Below are positions 1-12,871 of a stretch of DNA of 35,000 bases, piece by piece. Source of the DNA: Glandiceps talaboti (Eukaryota > Hemichordata > Enteropneusta > Spengelidae); the NCBI RefSeq assembly GCF_964340395.1, contig NC_135564.1, forward strand, positions 8,900,361 to 8,935,360, given 5' to 3'. Made by a program: the position numbers and the translations under genes. The notes beneath the pieces are model-generated. The model worked only from the letters and a program-made list of their open reading frames with translations, was not told the DNA's origin and searched no databases. Each line of letters opens with the position of its first letter. The first letter of the stretch is position 1.

Positions 1-780
1 CTTTCACGTGTTCATGTCCTCAATTCCCAGTTATGGTATATCGAGTGTCAGACAATGTATTGAAGCAACTTACTCATCTAGCTCCTTGACAAAGTGATTA
101 ATTCTATTCCAGAATACTCGTTTTTCTTACATCTATTCACGTCGTTCAATTCAGGCATTCGTGACTCGTGAAAAAGCAGAAACGTACATGTCGATGTTGT
201 ACGTTTCACAGTTGACAACCGATGAACATCACTCACCGACATTTAAGTGACTCCTCGACCAATCACGTGCCAGCTCTCTTGTGTGACAAGCTGCGGTGGT
301 AGTAGTAGCTGTTCTCTAAGTGGCCCAGCACAAAAGAAACGTGTGAATTGCTTGAACTTTGTGCCCTTGGTCAACACAATCGGCTTGTTTGACAAACTAC
401 CATCAAGACCGGGGAACATCAACTTTTCTATTCATTTTAAGCACGTTTTGTCCACTTTTCTCTCGTTAGGCTCCTTCACATCTGTTTCGGCGAGTGCACA
501 TATTGGCTAGTACCTTCATTGAATAGTATATGTTACACCCCTAAATTCTGTGATCGTTCGATTTAGATTTAAAAGGGGAGGGACTTTGTCCCCCTCTTAC
601 AAGCAATGGTGGCTTCCCCATGATTAAAAATGTTTGTAATCCTTTGGGTTACTCTTGCCCGGTGTGTATCTAGTCCGTCAATCGGCCGTCAACACGCAAT
701 TAAATGCTTTAATTGTTCGCCGCCTATCATCCGAAGATTATAGCCATATTTAGATAAATAAATGAGATTCAAGTAGCGGT
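1..780. other. Upstream non-coding region
   Basis: I recognise no gene here. The small open frames lack family resemblance. The most visible structure is an imperfect hairpin around 577-599, where GAGGGAC and GTCCCCCTC flank a short TTT. The region presumably holds proximal regulatory DNA of the homeobox gene. Confidence 0.4.
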
Positions 781-782
781 AG

Positions 783-873
783 CCAATCAGAAAACGGCTT
801 ACTAATATAGTGTAGGTTAAACAATTAACCATTAAACATGTGTACCACAAGGGACGTATAGCTAGTTATATAG
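783..873 (+). promoter_or_regulatory. Candidate core promoter of mnx (CCAAT and TATA-like boxes)
   Basis: A CCAAT box lies at 783-787 (AGCCAATCAG) and a TATA-like TTATATAG at 866-873. The first coding ATG is at 1001. Transcription starting 25-30 bp after the TATA-like box would give a leader of about 100 nt, and I see no ATG in that leader before 1001. The placement fits a promoter, but both motifs are common in AT-rich DNA and the start site is not proven. Confidence 0.35.
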
Positions 874-1000
874 ATCCAGTAATACCAGCCTCTCTGTTGG
901 ACCTGTGAAGGCTTTTCTCGCAGAGGTGCAATATCGGAAAGAAGACTATCACGCCGTCGCAGTCACAGTACAAGTTCAGACGCTCTACATTCGCAACAAT

Positions 1001-1439
1001 ATGGAAGGCTCCAAGGCTTTTACAATTGATGCCCTTCTAGCTAGAGAGTGTCCAAAGGCTAGTTCGCTTAGCCCTACCGCCTCTTCTTCTAGTCCGCCGT
1101 GTAGCAGTCCTATACGAGTTTTCCCTTCTGACAAGTTTCGGATAAGTCCACCCATTACTACACCGTCCCCTCCACGGATGGTACCGAGCAGTATTGTACC
1201 GAAGCCGGGGTTGCTGAACATAAACCCGCCAGGGCTGACACAAGCCCCGATGGCTCTTCATAACATTTATGGCCATCCTATCTACACGCAACATCCACTT
1301 CACGCCGCGGCTGTGGCGGCATACAGTGCGTTCCAACCAACCCCAGACCGCAACTCAATGAAGGCACAGGGGCTACCGAATTTACCGATAGAATGGGTTC
1401 ACAGGGGTATGATGATACCAAGGCTTTCGGAGTTCACAG
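1001..1439 (+). CDS. mnx: Mnx homeobox protein, coding exon 1 (residues 1-146 and the first base of codon 147)
   Basis: The start is the first ATG of the frame, with A at -3 and G at +4 (good Kozak context) and an in-frame TAG upstream at 863-865. Residues 5-14 (KAFTIDALLA) match the eh1-like N-terminus of Mnx proteins, which in this family recruits Groucho/TLE co-repressors. Residues 20-66 are rich in Ser and Pro. YGHPIY (90-95) and the short Ala-rich AAAVAAYSAF (102-111) resemble the tyrosine/alanine part of vertebrate MNX1. WVHRGMMIPRLSEF (132-145) corresponds to the conserved segment just before the Mnx homeodomain. The exon ends at CAG|GTACGA in phase 1. Its base composition is visibly richer in G and C than the flanks, as expected for coding sequence. 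Reading on past the donor gives an unrelated hydrophobic tail and a stop at about 1531; I take that as intron. Confidence 0.93.
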
Positions 1440-1958
1440 GTACGAAATTTTTTATCTGTTTTGTGCTTCTCAGTATGAGATATAGCTTAAAATGTTGTTC
1501 TGATTTTCTGATAGATTCGACGAATCCTTAGTAAAAAGTGCAATTTTTTACAGCAAATTGTAAGAAGACGAACATGTCCTAACGCTGCCGTCAACTCTTC
1601 TGAGTTCGCGTATCTTGAAAACTAAAAAAAACATACCTTGACCAAGTCAATGGCAATTTCAAATGTTTTATTCCAATATCAGTGACAATATTAAAAATAT
1701 AAAATTCTTTTTTTTTCTGTTTTTTTCACGATTTCCGATTGTTGTTTAGTAAGTCCAGAAATAAAAATGGTAATAGAGGACAGATTTTCCAACCAGTCAT
1801 TACCCCGTACAGCACACAGACACCTTTTCAATTGATCGTGCGTACATCTGCATAATCCATTGTTTTTATGCTTACTTTTTCTAACCATAATGTTTTTTTC
1901 ATCGATTAAAAATGAACTGTTTTACTTTAAATAATGCCGCCTTCAAGTTAATTCTACC

Positions 1959-1960
<2 letters not shown>

Positions 1961-1990
<30 letters not shown>
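1961..1990. repeat. (CA)15 microsatellite
   Basis: Uninterrupted dinucleotide run in intron 1. Confidence 0.97.
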
Positions 1991-1991
<1 letters not shown>

Positions 1992-4900
1992 GCAAAACCA
2001 GTAAGTCACGGCGAGTTATGTGTGTATGTGGATATTGGGCGGGCTGTGATCTGACACCTCTGTGGCGTGTCCAGGTGTGAAACGACATCAACTGTCTCCA
2101 AAACAAAATCAACAAATACATAAAAAGACTAAGGCCCTAAAAATTGAATTTTAACAATGTGTTAACAGCTCCTTATCATTTGTTTGTTGCTTAAAGAACG
2201 GCAAAATCATGGAATAGTAAACACAACCAGAAATTTACGATCTGAAAAAAAATTCTCCTCTTATTTACAAACCATGTTGTTCAAATGTGCCAATGTTGAC
2301 GTCCGAGCGATTTTTTTGCGTCACCCGGTAAGAAAACGGCGCAATAAAATAATATAAATGCATTACTATTTCATCATCTACGAATAATTATACACTGTGT
2401 TGACTAACGTGTCTGTCGACGATCACAAAACATTCTTTTCCTCTATGACCATATTGATTGCTTGGATAGGGAGTGTTACAATCACGGATCGAATCTCTCC
2501 CTGCCCGGTTCGATTTTAAAACGGTAAACTAACTATTAATACTCAAAACTGATGAACCAAAACAACGGTCATTTTATCCGGGATTTACGGCAGATTGCCT
2601 TGATGAGCATAACCGTGTGATGGGCCACACTTAAGGTTTGTATTCGATCATATTTTGTCATAGACAGTGAATTAAGAATGTTTTCTCGCCCCTTATGTCC
2701 CGGCCGTCACGTTCAGAACAACTCCGATACGATGATACTTTTTTTGTAGTGGTTTGATTTTTCCATAAAATTCCTATTTAGATTCCTCTAAATTTAAGTT
2801 CTAATGGTTATCGGCATTAAAAATCGTGATCTCAAATACACGTCACAGATAAGGCAGTGTTGAAAAAGTAGCAGAAAGTGTTTCGAGTACATCGGAGGTG
2901 TTTAAATCTGTTGTCTAAGCCTTATTAAAATGATCACAATATGTCTGGCACGAGCTTAAAGTGGTCATACAGTTTGGAGTACGTTGCTAACAGTGTGCAT
3001 CACGTGAGTTTACCCTGCCACAGCTTTGCTGCAATAAAATGTTCTGAAGGTGTGATATAGCTAATAAATCAAAATTATGATCGTTTGGAATTAAAATCAC
3101 TGAGGCCATGTGAAAACTTCCCTCTCCGCCTCTCTGCGGCTTGCATTCATACTTCGACGACAATAGAGCCCCTCAAAAAAAATCAAAACGCACTAGACAA
3201 ATTAAGATATCTAGCGGTCCATTTTGGTTTGTTTTTGTTTCTGAAGGCCAATTACAGCCTCTTCAAACCCAATGTTATTTTCCTGACAAAGCGAAAAATC
3301 TTTTAAATGAACGTAAGTGATGAATAACGACTAACTAGCAATCAATATTTGTCATAATAGCGAAATTGGTAATAATTACAATGTATGTGTAAAGTGCAGT
3401 CTGGAGTGGAAAGTCAACGAGGCAAATAGTGTCGTCTGGTAAATTTTCCCGCCAAGAAAAGAAAATGAAAAATTATTAAATTTTTGTGAATTTATTTTCC
3501 TGAAACAACTAAATCGTGGACGGAATGACGTGGTTTAGACTTTTTGTTTGTTATATACTTTCTGTCTGGTAATGCTACGCATGAATCGCACACACTGATG
3601 AGTTTGCAAGAACTTGGTCACACACGTGTCGTTCTTAAAGCAGGAAATTCGTGCCTTTGTGTTGAGGGGAAAATGTACATTATTGTCACACGTTTTGTAA
3701 AGATAATCTAAAGTACAGTAGAAAGCCAAGGATATGTTAGTTCAGTATTTGTTCTTGTTATGAATTGGACACACTGATTCTTTCAGGACTTTCCATGTCT
3801 GCGTGTGTGTTGTTTTCTCCTGATAGTTGTATAGAGCACCAGTCTCTGGCGATCCGCTTCAACAATCCAACCATCTCGCGTTATTGTCACCTAAAATATT
3901 TTGTGACTGCGTCTATTTGTGCAACAGTTTACAAGCATCATCTGACCAATGTAAACCACTCGGTTGTTTACCAGCGAGTGGGGTAATTTAGATCAGTTTG
4001 ATAAAAGTCACTTTTGATAAATGCTTTCTGGAAACAACTGAAACATTGAAATAAAACAGAAAAATAAAAAATCAACTTCAAATTCGGTAAGCTTAGAACC
4101 AAAGTGTGCTCGTGAAGTCTTTCCACAGATATGATAAGACCGGTATAAACAATTTTAGCCAACCAACTGTAATATAAAAGTTAACTTTTCACGCTCTTTT
4201 AGAATTTTAAAATTGGTGTTTGAAACACTGAAACCGGTTCGGTCTTTCTGCTGAATATAGTTTACTATACGGATACTTTCAAAAGTCGGTATTCTTTGAT
4301 GACGTCACCGTCTCTGTCTTTATATTTAATCTGTTTCCATCGCACTTTGTTGAAAAAAAGTCAGTAATATTGTGACATAATGTACTAGTTGTTGATTCAC
4401 TACGTTGTTGTCCAACTATTATACTCTTGCGCGGCATTATTTCCCTTTTTTTTTGATCGCCAAATCGAATTGGCTTAATTTGTTAAAAGCTTTCCAAACA
4501 CAACGATAGGGTTAAGAAAGTTGGCTTTTCACTGTTGATCGCGAAAGGAAAACATCTATTCACCTATAGTCGCTCTATCCGTAAAGCATAATGATATATC
4601 AACATGTATTGTAGTGTAGTTTTTTTAGACAGACGAAAGTGGCTTGTTTTCCCACACGGCAACAATCAAACGGGTCTGTTTTCCGTACTACTCCATCTTT
4701 TTGTGGATTTTTTATTTGATAATAAATATCAGGGAAAAGGGGGAAGGCAATTACGGGTGGCGGTATCCCTATTCACAGCGATATCAGCGTCTTTTGCAAG
4801 CAATCTAATATTCGACTAGTGCCTAATTCAATTTAAACTTACTATAGTATTCAATCTAATATACCGTTGATTGAGATTTTTAATTTGTCATTACACAGAG

Positions 4901-5270
4901 GAGTTCACAATATATTTTGAGTCACTAAAAAGCGCATCAAAATTAGCCCATTAACTGCTGGAATCGTCATATTAAATTTGAAATATTATCCGCTATTCAG
5001 TCATGCAAGCTAGGTAGGGACTGGTGGTAGACTATGGGGGATTAAATTGGGTTGGCTCTAGTATTTTACATGGGTTACGTATAACACGTAATTTAGGACA
5101 CGTTTACAACTGACCCATCAAACTTCCAAGTTTAAGTTGAATTATAACTCAAATATAAGGTTGATGTCATTATTACCACTTTAGAATCGCTTATACCAAT
5201 GTTCAAATGTACATTGAGGGATGTATTTATTTTGAAATTATTTCGGCATTTGTATAGTTTTCACCGTGTC

Positions 5271-5290
5271 AAAAAAAAAAAAAAAAAAAA
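5271..5290. repeat. Poly(A) run of 20
   Basis: Twenty consecutive A residues in intron 1. This could be a simple homopolymer or the tail of an old retroposed copy; no clear element body is visible before it. Confidence 0.9.
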
Positions 5291-5350
5291 CCCACCTATC
5301 TCAGATTTGACAGACTATATAACACGTACTGAGTTTTGCAAACGCGGAAA

Positions 5351-5405
5351 AGTAGCTCAGTGACTTGACGTTGACTTTCAAATCTGGGGGTCCTCTGAAA
5401 TGAAG
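5351..5405 (+). pseudogene. tRNA-like relic (possible SINE head or tRNA pseudogene)
   Basis: AGTAGCTCAGTGACTTGACG resembles a tRNA A box and D loop. It is followed by TTGACTTTCAAATCTGGGGG and TCC, which resembles the anticodon arm and variable loop of tRNA-Lys-like sequences. No good B box (GGTTCGANNCC) follows, and the acceptor and anticodon stems do not pair well, so this is not a working tRNA. It may be a decayed tRNA-derived SINE head or chance similarity. Confidence 0.3.
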
Positions 5406-7224
5406 TGGCTATCGAAAAACGTCAAATCGAGAATCGGAAAAAACTTTAGGATAGTTCGATTCTTAGGAAAAATCACAGTCGTGGCTTATTTTGCGAGAAA
5501 CTCATGATATTTCACACTCGCACTGTAACCAGTCTTCGACGTGACTGTTATGTTTACTAAATACCGCGTATATCTCCTCTTTACCGCAAATTAAGACGGA
5601 GGAATTCGTCCGAAAGCTTCTGTCAAAATAAAAGTAACCATTTCCTTATCGATAAATGATACAAACCCAAACTATCCTTCTTATATCTAAGAACACAAAC
5701 CCAGTCAGATTTGACCAGAAATCACATGAATTTTTTATTTTATATAATTCCAACAAGATTGTTGAATGTAATGTAGGCGTCTTCCATGAAGGAGGTTCAA
5801 ACAATCAATAGATAATTGTTTATATATTTACAAATTTATTTATAAGTATGTGAATTTTACATTACATACTTATGTCTATCGCAGCCACTCGTCAACGCCA
5901 TCATTTTTATTGAATTCACTGATCTTACACCCCAAAATGTTCAATATTATAAGCTTACACGTTCACACCATATGACACTTTGTATATTTGTGAACGCTAA
6001 ACGGATTCAACTTCATCATCATTACCATTATTTGCCAGTCTGTCGTTCGTTTGTTCTGAAGTAGTCATATTGGTCACGTGAGTTGGTGATGCTAGTTTTG
6101 GCATTTCGCTTTTCTGAATATTTTGTTTTTAAATTAAAGATACTTACAACTTGGCAACCCTGTCAAACTTATCTTCATCACTCAACCTCCCCCCATCCTA
6201 CCCTCCCCATTCATCATCATATCGTCAAGGAAACGTGGCACTCAAAACAAAACGTCAGAACTGACCCCCAAAAATTGGGAATACAGTTTTACATAAATTC
6301 CTTATCTGGTGCGAATTGACGTTATCCAGATGGAAGTAAGGTGAATAAGGGTTTACCATAATCGTTGGGAGATTTGGTCGATTGTTAGGGCAGTGGTGAA
6401 CTCAAAACCTTCAGTGTTTTACTTGCTTGAGACAAATACACAGATATTGAAATTCATAAAATACTTTCGTAGGAACTAAAACTTCAATCTAAACCTGTCT
6501 TTCTTCTAAAGCCCTCCTTTCCTGGTCCTAGTCTCTCCAGTTCATAACCTCCGATTGCCTACCTCTGTCGTCTTGACAACGGCGCCCAGGTGCAGTACAT
6601 TCATTGTCGTTTAAGTCCCCTGTACTACATACAAGAGATTTGACTTCTTTCTTAAACTCCGCCCGAAAGAATTACCTCAACAAACAACCAAATATCCTTA
6701 ATATTTCGTTTATTAACTTGTCTGATGTACCTTTCGCCCACACTTCCCCGTTCAGGATAACCGGTCTCGCCAGCAACCGATCAATGCCAGTGTTTAGCTA
6801 GGGAAAACCCCACGGTCTACAATTGAGCAGTAGATGCATTTCTGACATATTGTCACTTCCAACCTTATGAAAAACCCGTCCTTTCTGTCAGTCATAATGG
6901 ATGGATTTTAATAAACAGGTTTTAAAGAAATGACATATTTTTCCTCGTGTTTTGTCATGCTTTTGGTTTCCATGGTATCAAATGTAAACATAACACTTAG
7001 TGTTTGTTAAAACTAAGACTAAAATCAATGCAAGTTTAACTCAACGAGATTATTCTTTAGCTGCAAAATTTGTGTTCACACCAATTTATTTATTCTTGTC
7101 GAGTAAAACAGTTGTTTAAGGGTATCATAAGCGTCACACTGATTTATTAGCAAAGTGCCACAATTTTCTGATAAATGATGCAATTTTGAAAGCTAAAAGT
7201 ATGAAACTTTCATATGTCGTTAGT

Positions 7225-7463
<239 letters not shown>

Positions 7464-9910
7464 TAAATGCGAGTGAATGTCACCTTCGACTAGTTGAATG
7501 GCGATGAAAACAAGATTTGTTTACTGTATTATCTTCTGTTGTTCGTTAGTAAATGATTGGCATTCAGACATATTTACAGATGAAGCTAAACTGAACAAGA
7601 TGAAGGAATTTGAGTTTATTTTTCTCTCCATTTATTACTATTTTTCGAAGGAATTTGTTATTGGCCAATAACCATGTGTTATTCATCCATCAAACTTGAG
7701 GGACTCAAACTCAGTCCGAAATTTCTCATCATCACACGACTACCTGTGTACACATGTTTAAAAAACACCTATGTCTTGAAATATGTGTCTTAGTAGCTCT
7801 TAGCTCCGTCAAATACTTAGCCCTCTTACAGCGTTGCTTCAACTAGCTGTAATCGTCGAATCGTGAGCATTACACGGTTTAAGTGACGTAGATTAATGGC
7901 AAACGGTGGTTGTCAGTTCAGAGTCGTCCAACTTGTAAAATAAATCGGCGCAGGAATAAAAGACAAAGCCGCTACCAATTCTACAATCCCCCTTCCCTCT
8001 TTTGGTCTCAACGTCTCCGTTTGTTTCTTTTTATCTATAATGTGTTTGTCTGGTAGTGTCTCACACAACAACTGAGAGAGCTCTTTGTGCTGAAGTCATG
8101 TGGGTCTCTCTCCAATGATGAAAGAGGCACGTCCATTCTATTTGAACTCTGGGAGGGTGAAAATAAAGTTCGACGATATGACTTTTGATGCATAAAAGCC
8201 GGGCTTTCGTGATTGCCAGCAAATCAACAAGCAGTCCCATTGATTCGACCCTTTGGTCACCTTTACAAAACCTCTTGACTGTATATCGGTTGTTAATATG
8301 CCTATATGGGCTACTACTAAAGCGCTATTGTCAAAACTTCGTGTATGACTGATATCTGGAGTGTTTTTAACTATCGATTGGTTGATAGCCTTATCGCTTA
8401 TTATCGCAATATCGTCCAGGTGTGTGGAACCAATAGGGTGGCCGGACTGTGTTTGACCACTTGTGAAATGTACACAAATTGTCTGCTCGTTTAGGTGACG
8501 GGTAGAGGTAGACAACCTCATGCACACCCTTTTACAAACTTTTTTTTACATCGGAATGTAAAAAAGAACACGGCATTTTATGAAATCATTGCTAAACTAT
8601 GCGTACAGCTAGAGTAGACCCCACTAACTTTTCTTGTCGACGTTGTCTTTGGGCTGTCAAGTCGAATGCCTATTTTCGATGTTGTGTGTATACAACTTAA
8701 GTTAATACAACATTGGACCTATAAACAGATATTGAGAGACCTGCACGATTTTAATTAAAATATATTGAAAGAAATATATCTATATATATGTACAAGTTTA
8801 AACATTTTCTAAACTTCGAGAAAATAAGTGTATATGGATAGTACACGAGATACAAAATGGCGATGTCCCCGTTGTCAACTGATAAACGGTGTCTGTCACT
8901 TGTTTTGTAGATATGCTACTGCAGAAATTTCAAAATTTCAAATTTACCAAATGAAGTTTAGTATTTAATACAGTAATAACGACCTAATGCGTGTGTGTGA
9001 GTTACCTAGTAAAATACAGGTACACAGGTACAGCATATAAACAGTCCGGGACTCCTGAGTCGTGCTTCACGACAGACCAATTACCTTTAGTCGAGTTAGG
9101 ACAGATAAACATAGAGTCTGAGCTGAAGTTCGCACTACTAAACGACACAAATAAAAATCGGATATATTTATTTTTTGAGCGAAATAAAAATTTAATTTCA
9201 AAGCATTTTACTAGTTTACAATTTAATCCATATCTTTTTGTTGATATTTCATTTACCGATTGAATATATCGTTCGATCACAGATCTATAAACTCTAAACC
9301 TCGGAAACGTATAAATGTATCATATGTGTGTGACGTACATAGAGAAATATATCCATGCCGTCAGTCATGTAAAGAGTTGATTTAATGTAACGTTCTCGTA
9401 CTGACTTTGACGAGTTTGAATAAAGATTCTTTGTGTACGTAAAGTATCTTTTGAGGGATACACTTTCTGACTATATTCTATTATTCTTGAATTAAAGCGA
9501 AATTTAAAACCATTCAATAGGTTGCTCAACTAAATCTAATTGTAAGGCAAATGACAAGATTGCCCATCTAGTCTGAAATACTCACCATGTGCTGGAAAGT
9601 ACAGATTTCGTGAGAAAATTAGAAAATAGAGACTCCTTTATTAGATTATGACCAAATAACCAATTTCGCTGTTTTTTCATACAAACAATGACACATCTGT
9701 AGGGATTGCAGGGATGTCTGTTTCCGTATTTTTATTTCACTTTTGTGAATATCTCCCATTTTGTAAACGTATAGCTATCATAACGTGGTGTGTACATGTA
9801 CATTCAAGCGATGCAGGTTTTCTTCTCGTGTGTTTCAATCACGAATGTAAAGATGGTTTGTGTCCAGAAACAAGATATTAACTATTCATTTGTTTAAAAA
9901 TTGCTTAGTA

Positions 9911-10236
9911 ATGTATTTATGTATGTGTGTATGTATGTATGTATGTATGTATGTATGTATGTATGTATGTATGTATGTATGTATGTATGTATGCATGTAT
10001 GTATGTATGTATGTATGTATGTATGTATGTATGTATGTATGTATGTATGTGTATGTATGTATGTATGTATGTATGTGTATGTATGTATGTATGAATGAAT
10101 GTATGTATGTATGTATGTATGTATGTATGTATGTATGTATGTGTGTATGTATGTAGCGTATGTATGCATGCATGCATTCGTGTATACTGTATGTACATGT
10201 ATTGATGTGTGTGTGCGTGCGTGCGTGCGTGCGTGC

Positions 10237-10267
<31 letters not shown>

Positions 10268-10278
10268 TGTGTGTGTGT
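9911..10278. repeat. (TATG)n, (GTGC)n, (GC)n and (GT)n compound microsatellite
   Basis: Tetranucleotide TATG repeats run from about 9911 to 10180 with a few TGTG and GAAT interruptions. They are followed by an uninterrupted alternating purine-pyrimidine run at 10205-10278 made of GT, GTGC, GC and GT units. Open frames across it on both strands (Met-Tyr-Val-Cys or His-Thr-Tyr-Ile strings) are repeat artefacts. Confidence 0.98.
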
Positions 10279-12809
10279 CAGTATGTATAGAAAAATATCA
10301 TAAGAAAGTGATGTAGTTAAGGATTATGGGATGGAAAAGTTTGATGGAGCGATGAATTCATTGAATTTCAGTCCATCTCTCATTATTCGCCATTTTCGTA
10401 CTTTTTTACTTATTTTATTTGCAAGTTTAATACAAAGATTGTATACTTTAAGTTTTAAAAAAAACACCGGGTGGCAAAGGTGACTGATTGTAATCTCCTA
10501 TACAGTCTGCCGACCATGAGTGAAATTGAGCCGACAATGCGCGATTTCTAAGCCATTGATGTGCATTTATGAATATTAATGAGACACAGATGACCAACAA
10601 ACCACTTTGAAATGGGAATCGATGCCATGAAGACGGCAAAGAGACATGGCCTTAATCACATTAAACGTATCTACTTGATGAAAATTTGTTACATTAGAAA
10701 GATTAGTCGCCAATTGGCATCTCTGTTATCGATACAAAGATATGCAAGGGACAATCATCGGACTAGTGTATCGAACATATCATAAGAAATTATCAAAGTC
10801 ATCGATGTAGCTTAATTGTCCCGTTTTCACGCTCCCCGCCTCGGCTGAATTAGAACTCAGAATTAAGCAAAACTCCTGCATGAAAGATATACAAACTCTA
10901 CCTTTACGAGACTTAAGTAATTGCCATCCACGCAAATGCCTTTGGCGATTGCGATTATAAAAAAACATGTTGGCGCCGAGTTCGGTGTGATACATAAAGG
11001 AGTAATGATTGAAGGCGGATACTTTCATCCGTCATAGCGTTACTAAATGTCTATATCCCTCCATATTGATTTAGATTCTCAGTTTATTTATTTCATTAGG
11101 AGCTTTTATCAATTATAATTTTTATAATTAAATTTCATCATCTTATCGGTTGAGCTTTTCATTAATTCTACTAAGAGAAGCGAGGAAAAATAGTTTCCTT
11201 GTTGGTATCAAGTTAAGGCAAATCAAAGCCTGCATGTTGAGAATGTAAACATCGAAAGCACATATTAAAAACGTCTAACTAAATATTTAGAAACTTGGAA
11301 AGCAATTATGAAATAGCATACCCTCTCCAATTCAAATGAATCTTATTAGACCAAGCCAAATCACTGTAAGTGAATTCAAGATAGTGTGTTTTTTTTGACG
11401 ACATATATTGAACGTTTTCTACAAATTTCACGTATCCACATCCGTAATTCAAAACGCTGGTATAATGATAACATAAACGTATTACTCTTTATCTTATTAG
11501 AAACTGCACACTTCAAAATTAAGCAATTATTGGTCAGACTAGATTGAGTGTGAGTTTTTCAAAAGCGGTTTCCCGTTTCTGTTTTCATTGACTGTGTACA
11601 TATCCTCTCTGCTTTTATTCGTGTACAATGAATAGAGAAAAACTCAGATGGATAATTGATACAGTATAGGGTGATGTCGGTACAATTTTAGTGATCGGTT
11701 TACTCGGCCTACTGCACGCGTGTGGATACGAACATAGATTTATTTAGTTTTCGAAGAAAAAATAACCGTCATCGATTTTTTATTCACATTGTCGTGAATT
11801 TTTACCAAACTTGTGCGCCTGATTAGCTTTGATTGTCACTTTCTTCTCTATGTCGTTCACCCTAGGGCGTGTAAACGCGCGAGAACCCATGCACGCGACC
11901 ATGGGTCTATACGCCGTAGTTATCGTATCGGCTCGCCCTGCGGTAGTGACGAATGAAATCAGAAACGATCGTAATCGATGGATCTAAGGCATAAATGAAG
12001 ATAATTCGAAATGTCGGAACCAATTCCAGGGTACGATTGTTGTGATCTTAATTAAGTTATCGTTGGGATTGAAACGAGCTTTGAGTTGTGAAACATACAC
12101 ACACACTGATTAATATATTTCTCGGTGGACAAAACTACCCCCTGGGACTTGGCATACAAGGCGTAATACGAAAACCCCAAAATGATCAACCGTACTTAAA
12201 AAGATTTTCATGTTGACTGATCGTGGAATTAAATGATTGTGTTTGAAGCTGAAAACGTCCAGAAAATAGCAGTCACTTTAATATTAGATTACCTCGCACA
12301 GTAAAACAACACACGATTCAAATTTAAGCGAGTTCGCCTCTCGGCGTGAAATAAAATTTGTTTGCTTACTATGACCATTATGTGATTGGATTGGACTTTA
12401 AACAACATAGAGGGAAATTATAGAGGGAACATTTCATTAAATGGACATTTTATTTCGGAGCAGACATAATTTGAAATGAACAACCCTGTTGTCGATTTCG
12501 TTCAGTGTTTGCACGTGCATTATTACTCTCACCTACCTTGATTGTTTCATGTCAATTTTAGTACCATAAAATGAACCGTGTATGTATAATAAATCGAAAG
12601 TTATATCAGGTTAGCTATTATTCGTAAGCCTAGAAGTTTCATTTCCGTCTGGCACAGGTTTACCCCCAAATATGGAAGTCGGCAACTTGATTTCAGTGAC
12701 ATGTATTTCCTTTATCTTGAGTTTTGTCACTTCATTGTATTTATGCAAATCATTTGATATTACCATATTATCATAGATTATACAAAAATATGTCTATTTC
12801 GACGGCTTC

Positions 12810-12871
12810 ATCTTTAAGTTGAATCTCAGGACAGTGTCACATTTCTAAGTTGAATCTCAGGACAAAAAATT
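12810..12871. repeat. Two-copy 31-bp tandem duplication
   Basis: TAAGTTGAATCTCAGGACA occurs identically at 12815-12833 and 12846-12864, with similar flanking bases, giving a period of 31 bp. It looks like a recent local duplication in intron 1. Confidence 0.9.

Noticed and set aside
985-1336. Two minus-strand open frames (78 and 99 codons) over exon 1
   Set aside because: Antisense shadows of the GC-richer coding exon; no recognisable motif.
1440-1531. Read-through of exon 1 to a stop in the intron, giving a 176-residue protein from the ATG
   Set aside because: The consensus donor at 1439/1440 continues precisely in phase into exon 2 with conserved Mnx sequence, so the tail is intron.
2490-2515. 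GGTTCGATTTT resembling a tRNA B box
   Set aside because: No A box or cloverleaf pairing upstream at the proper distance.
8138-8527. 129-codon minus-strand open frame in intron 1
   Set aside because: The longest frame without obvious repeats, but no domain, signal peptide or splice-bounded structure is recognisable, and nothing supports it as a nested gene.
9860-10290. Met-Tyr-Val-Cys and His-Thr-Tyr-Ile repeat proteins on both strands
   Set aside because: Translation of the TATG tetranucleotide repeat; several frames on both strands are open only because the repeat lacks stops.
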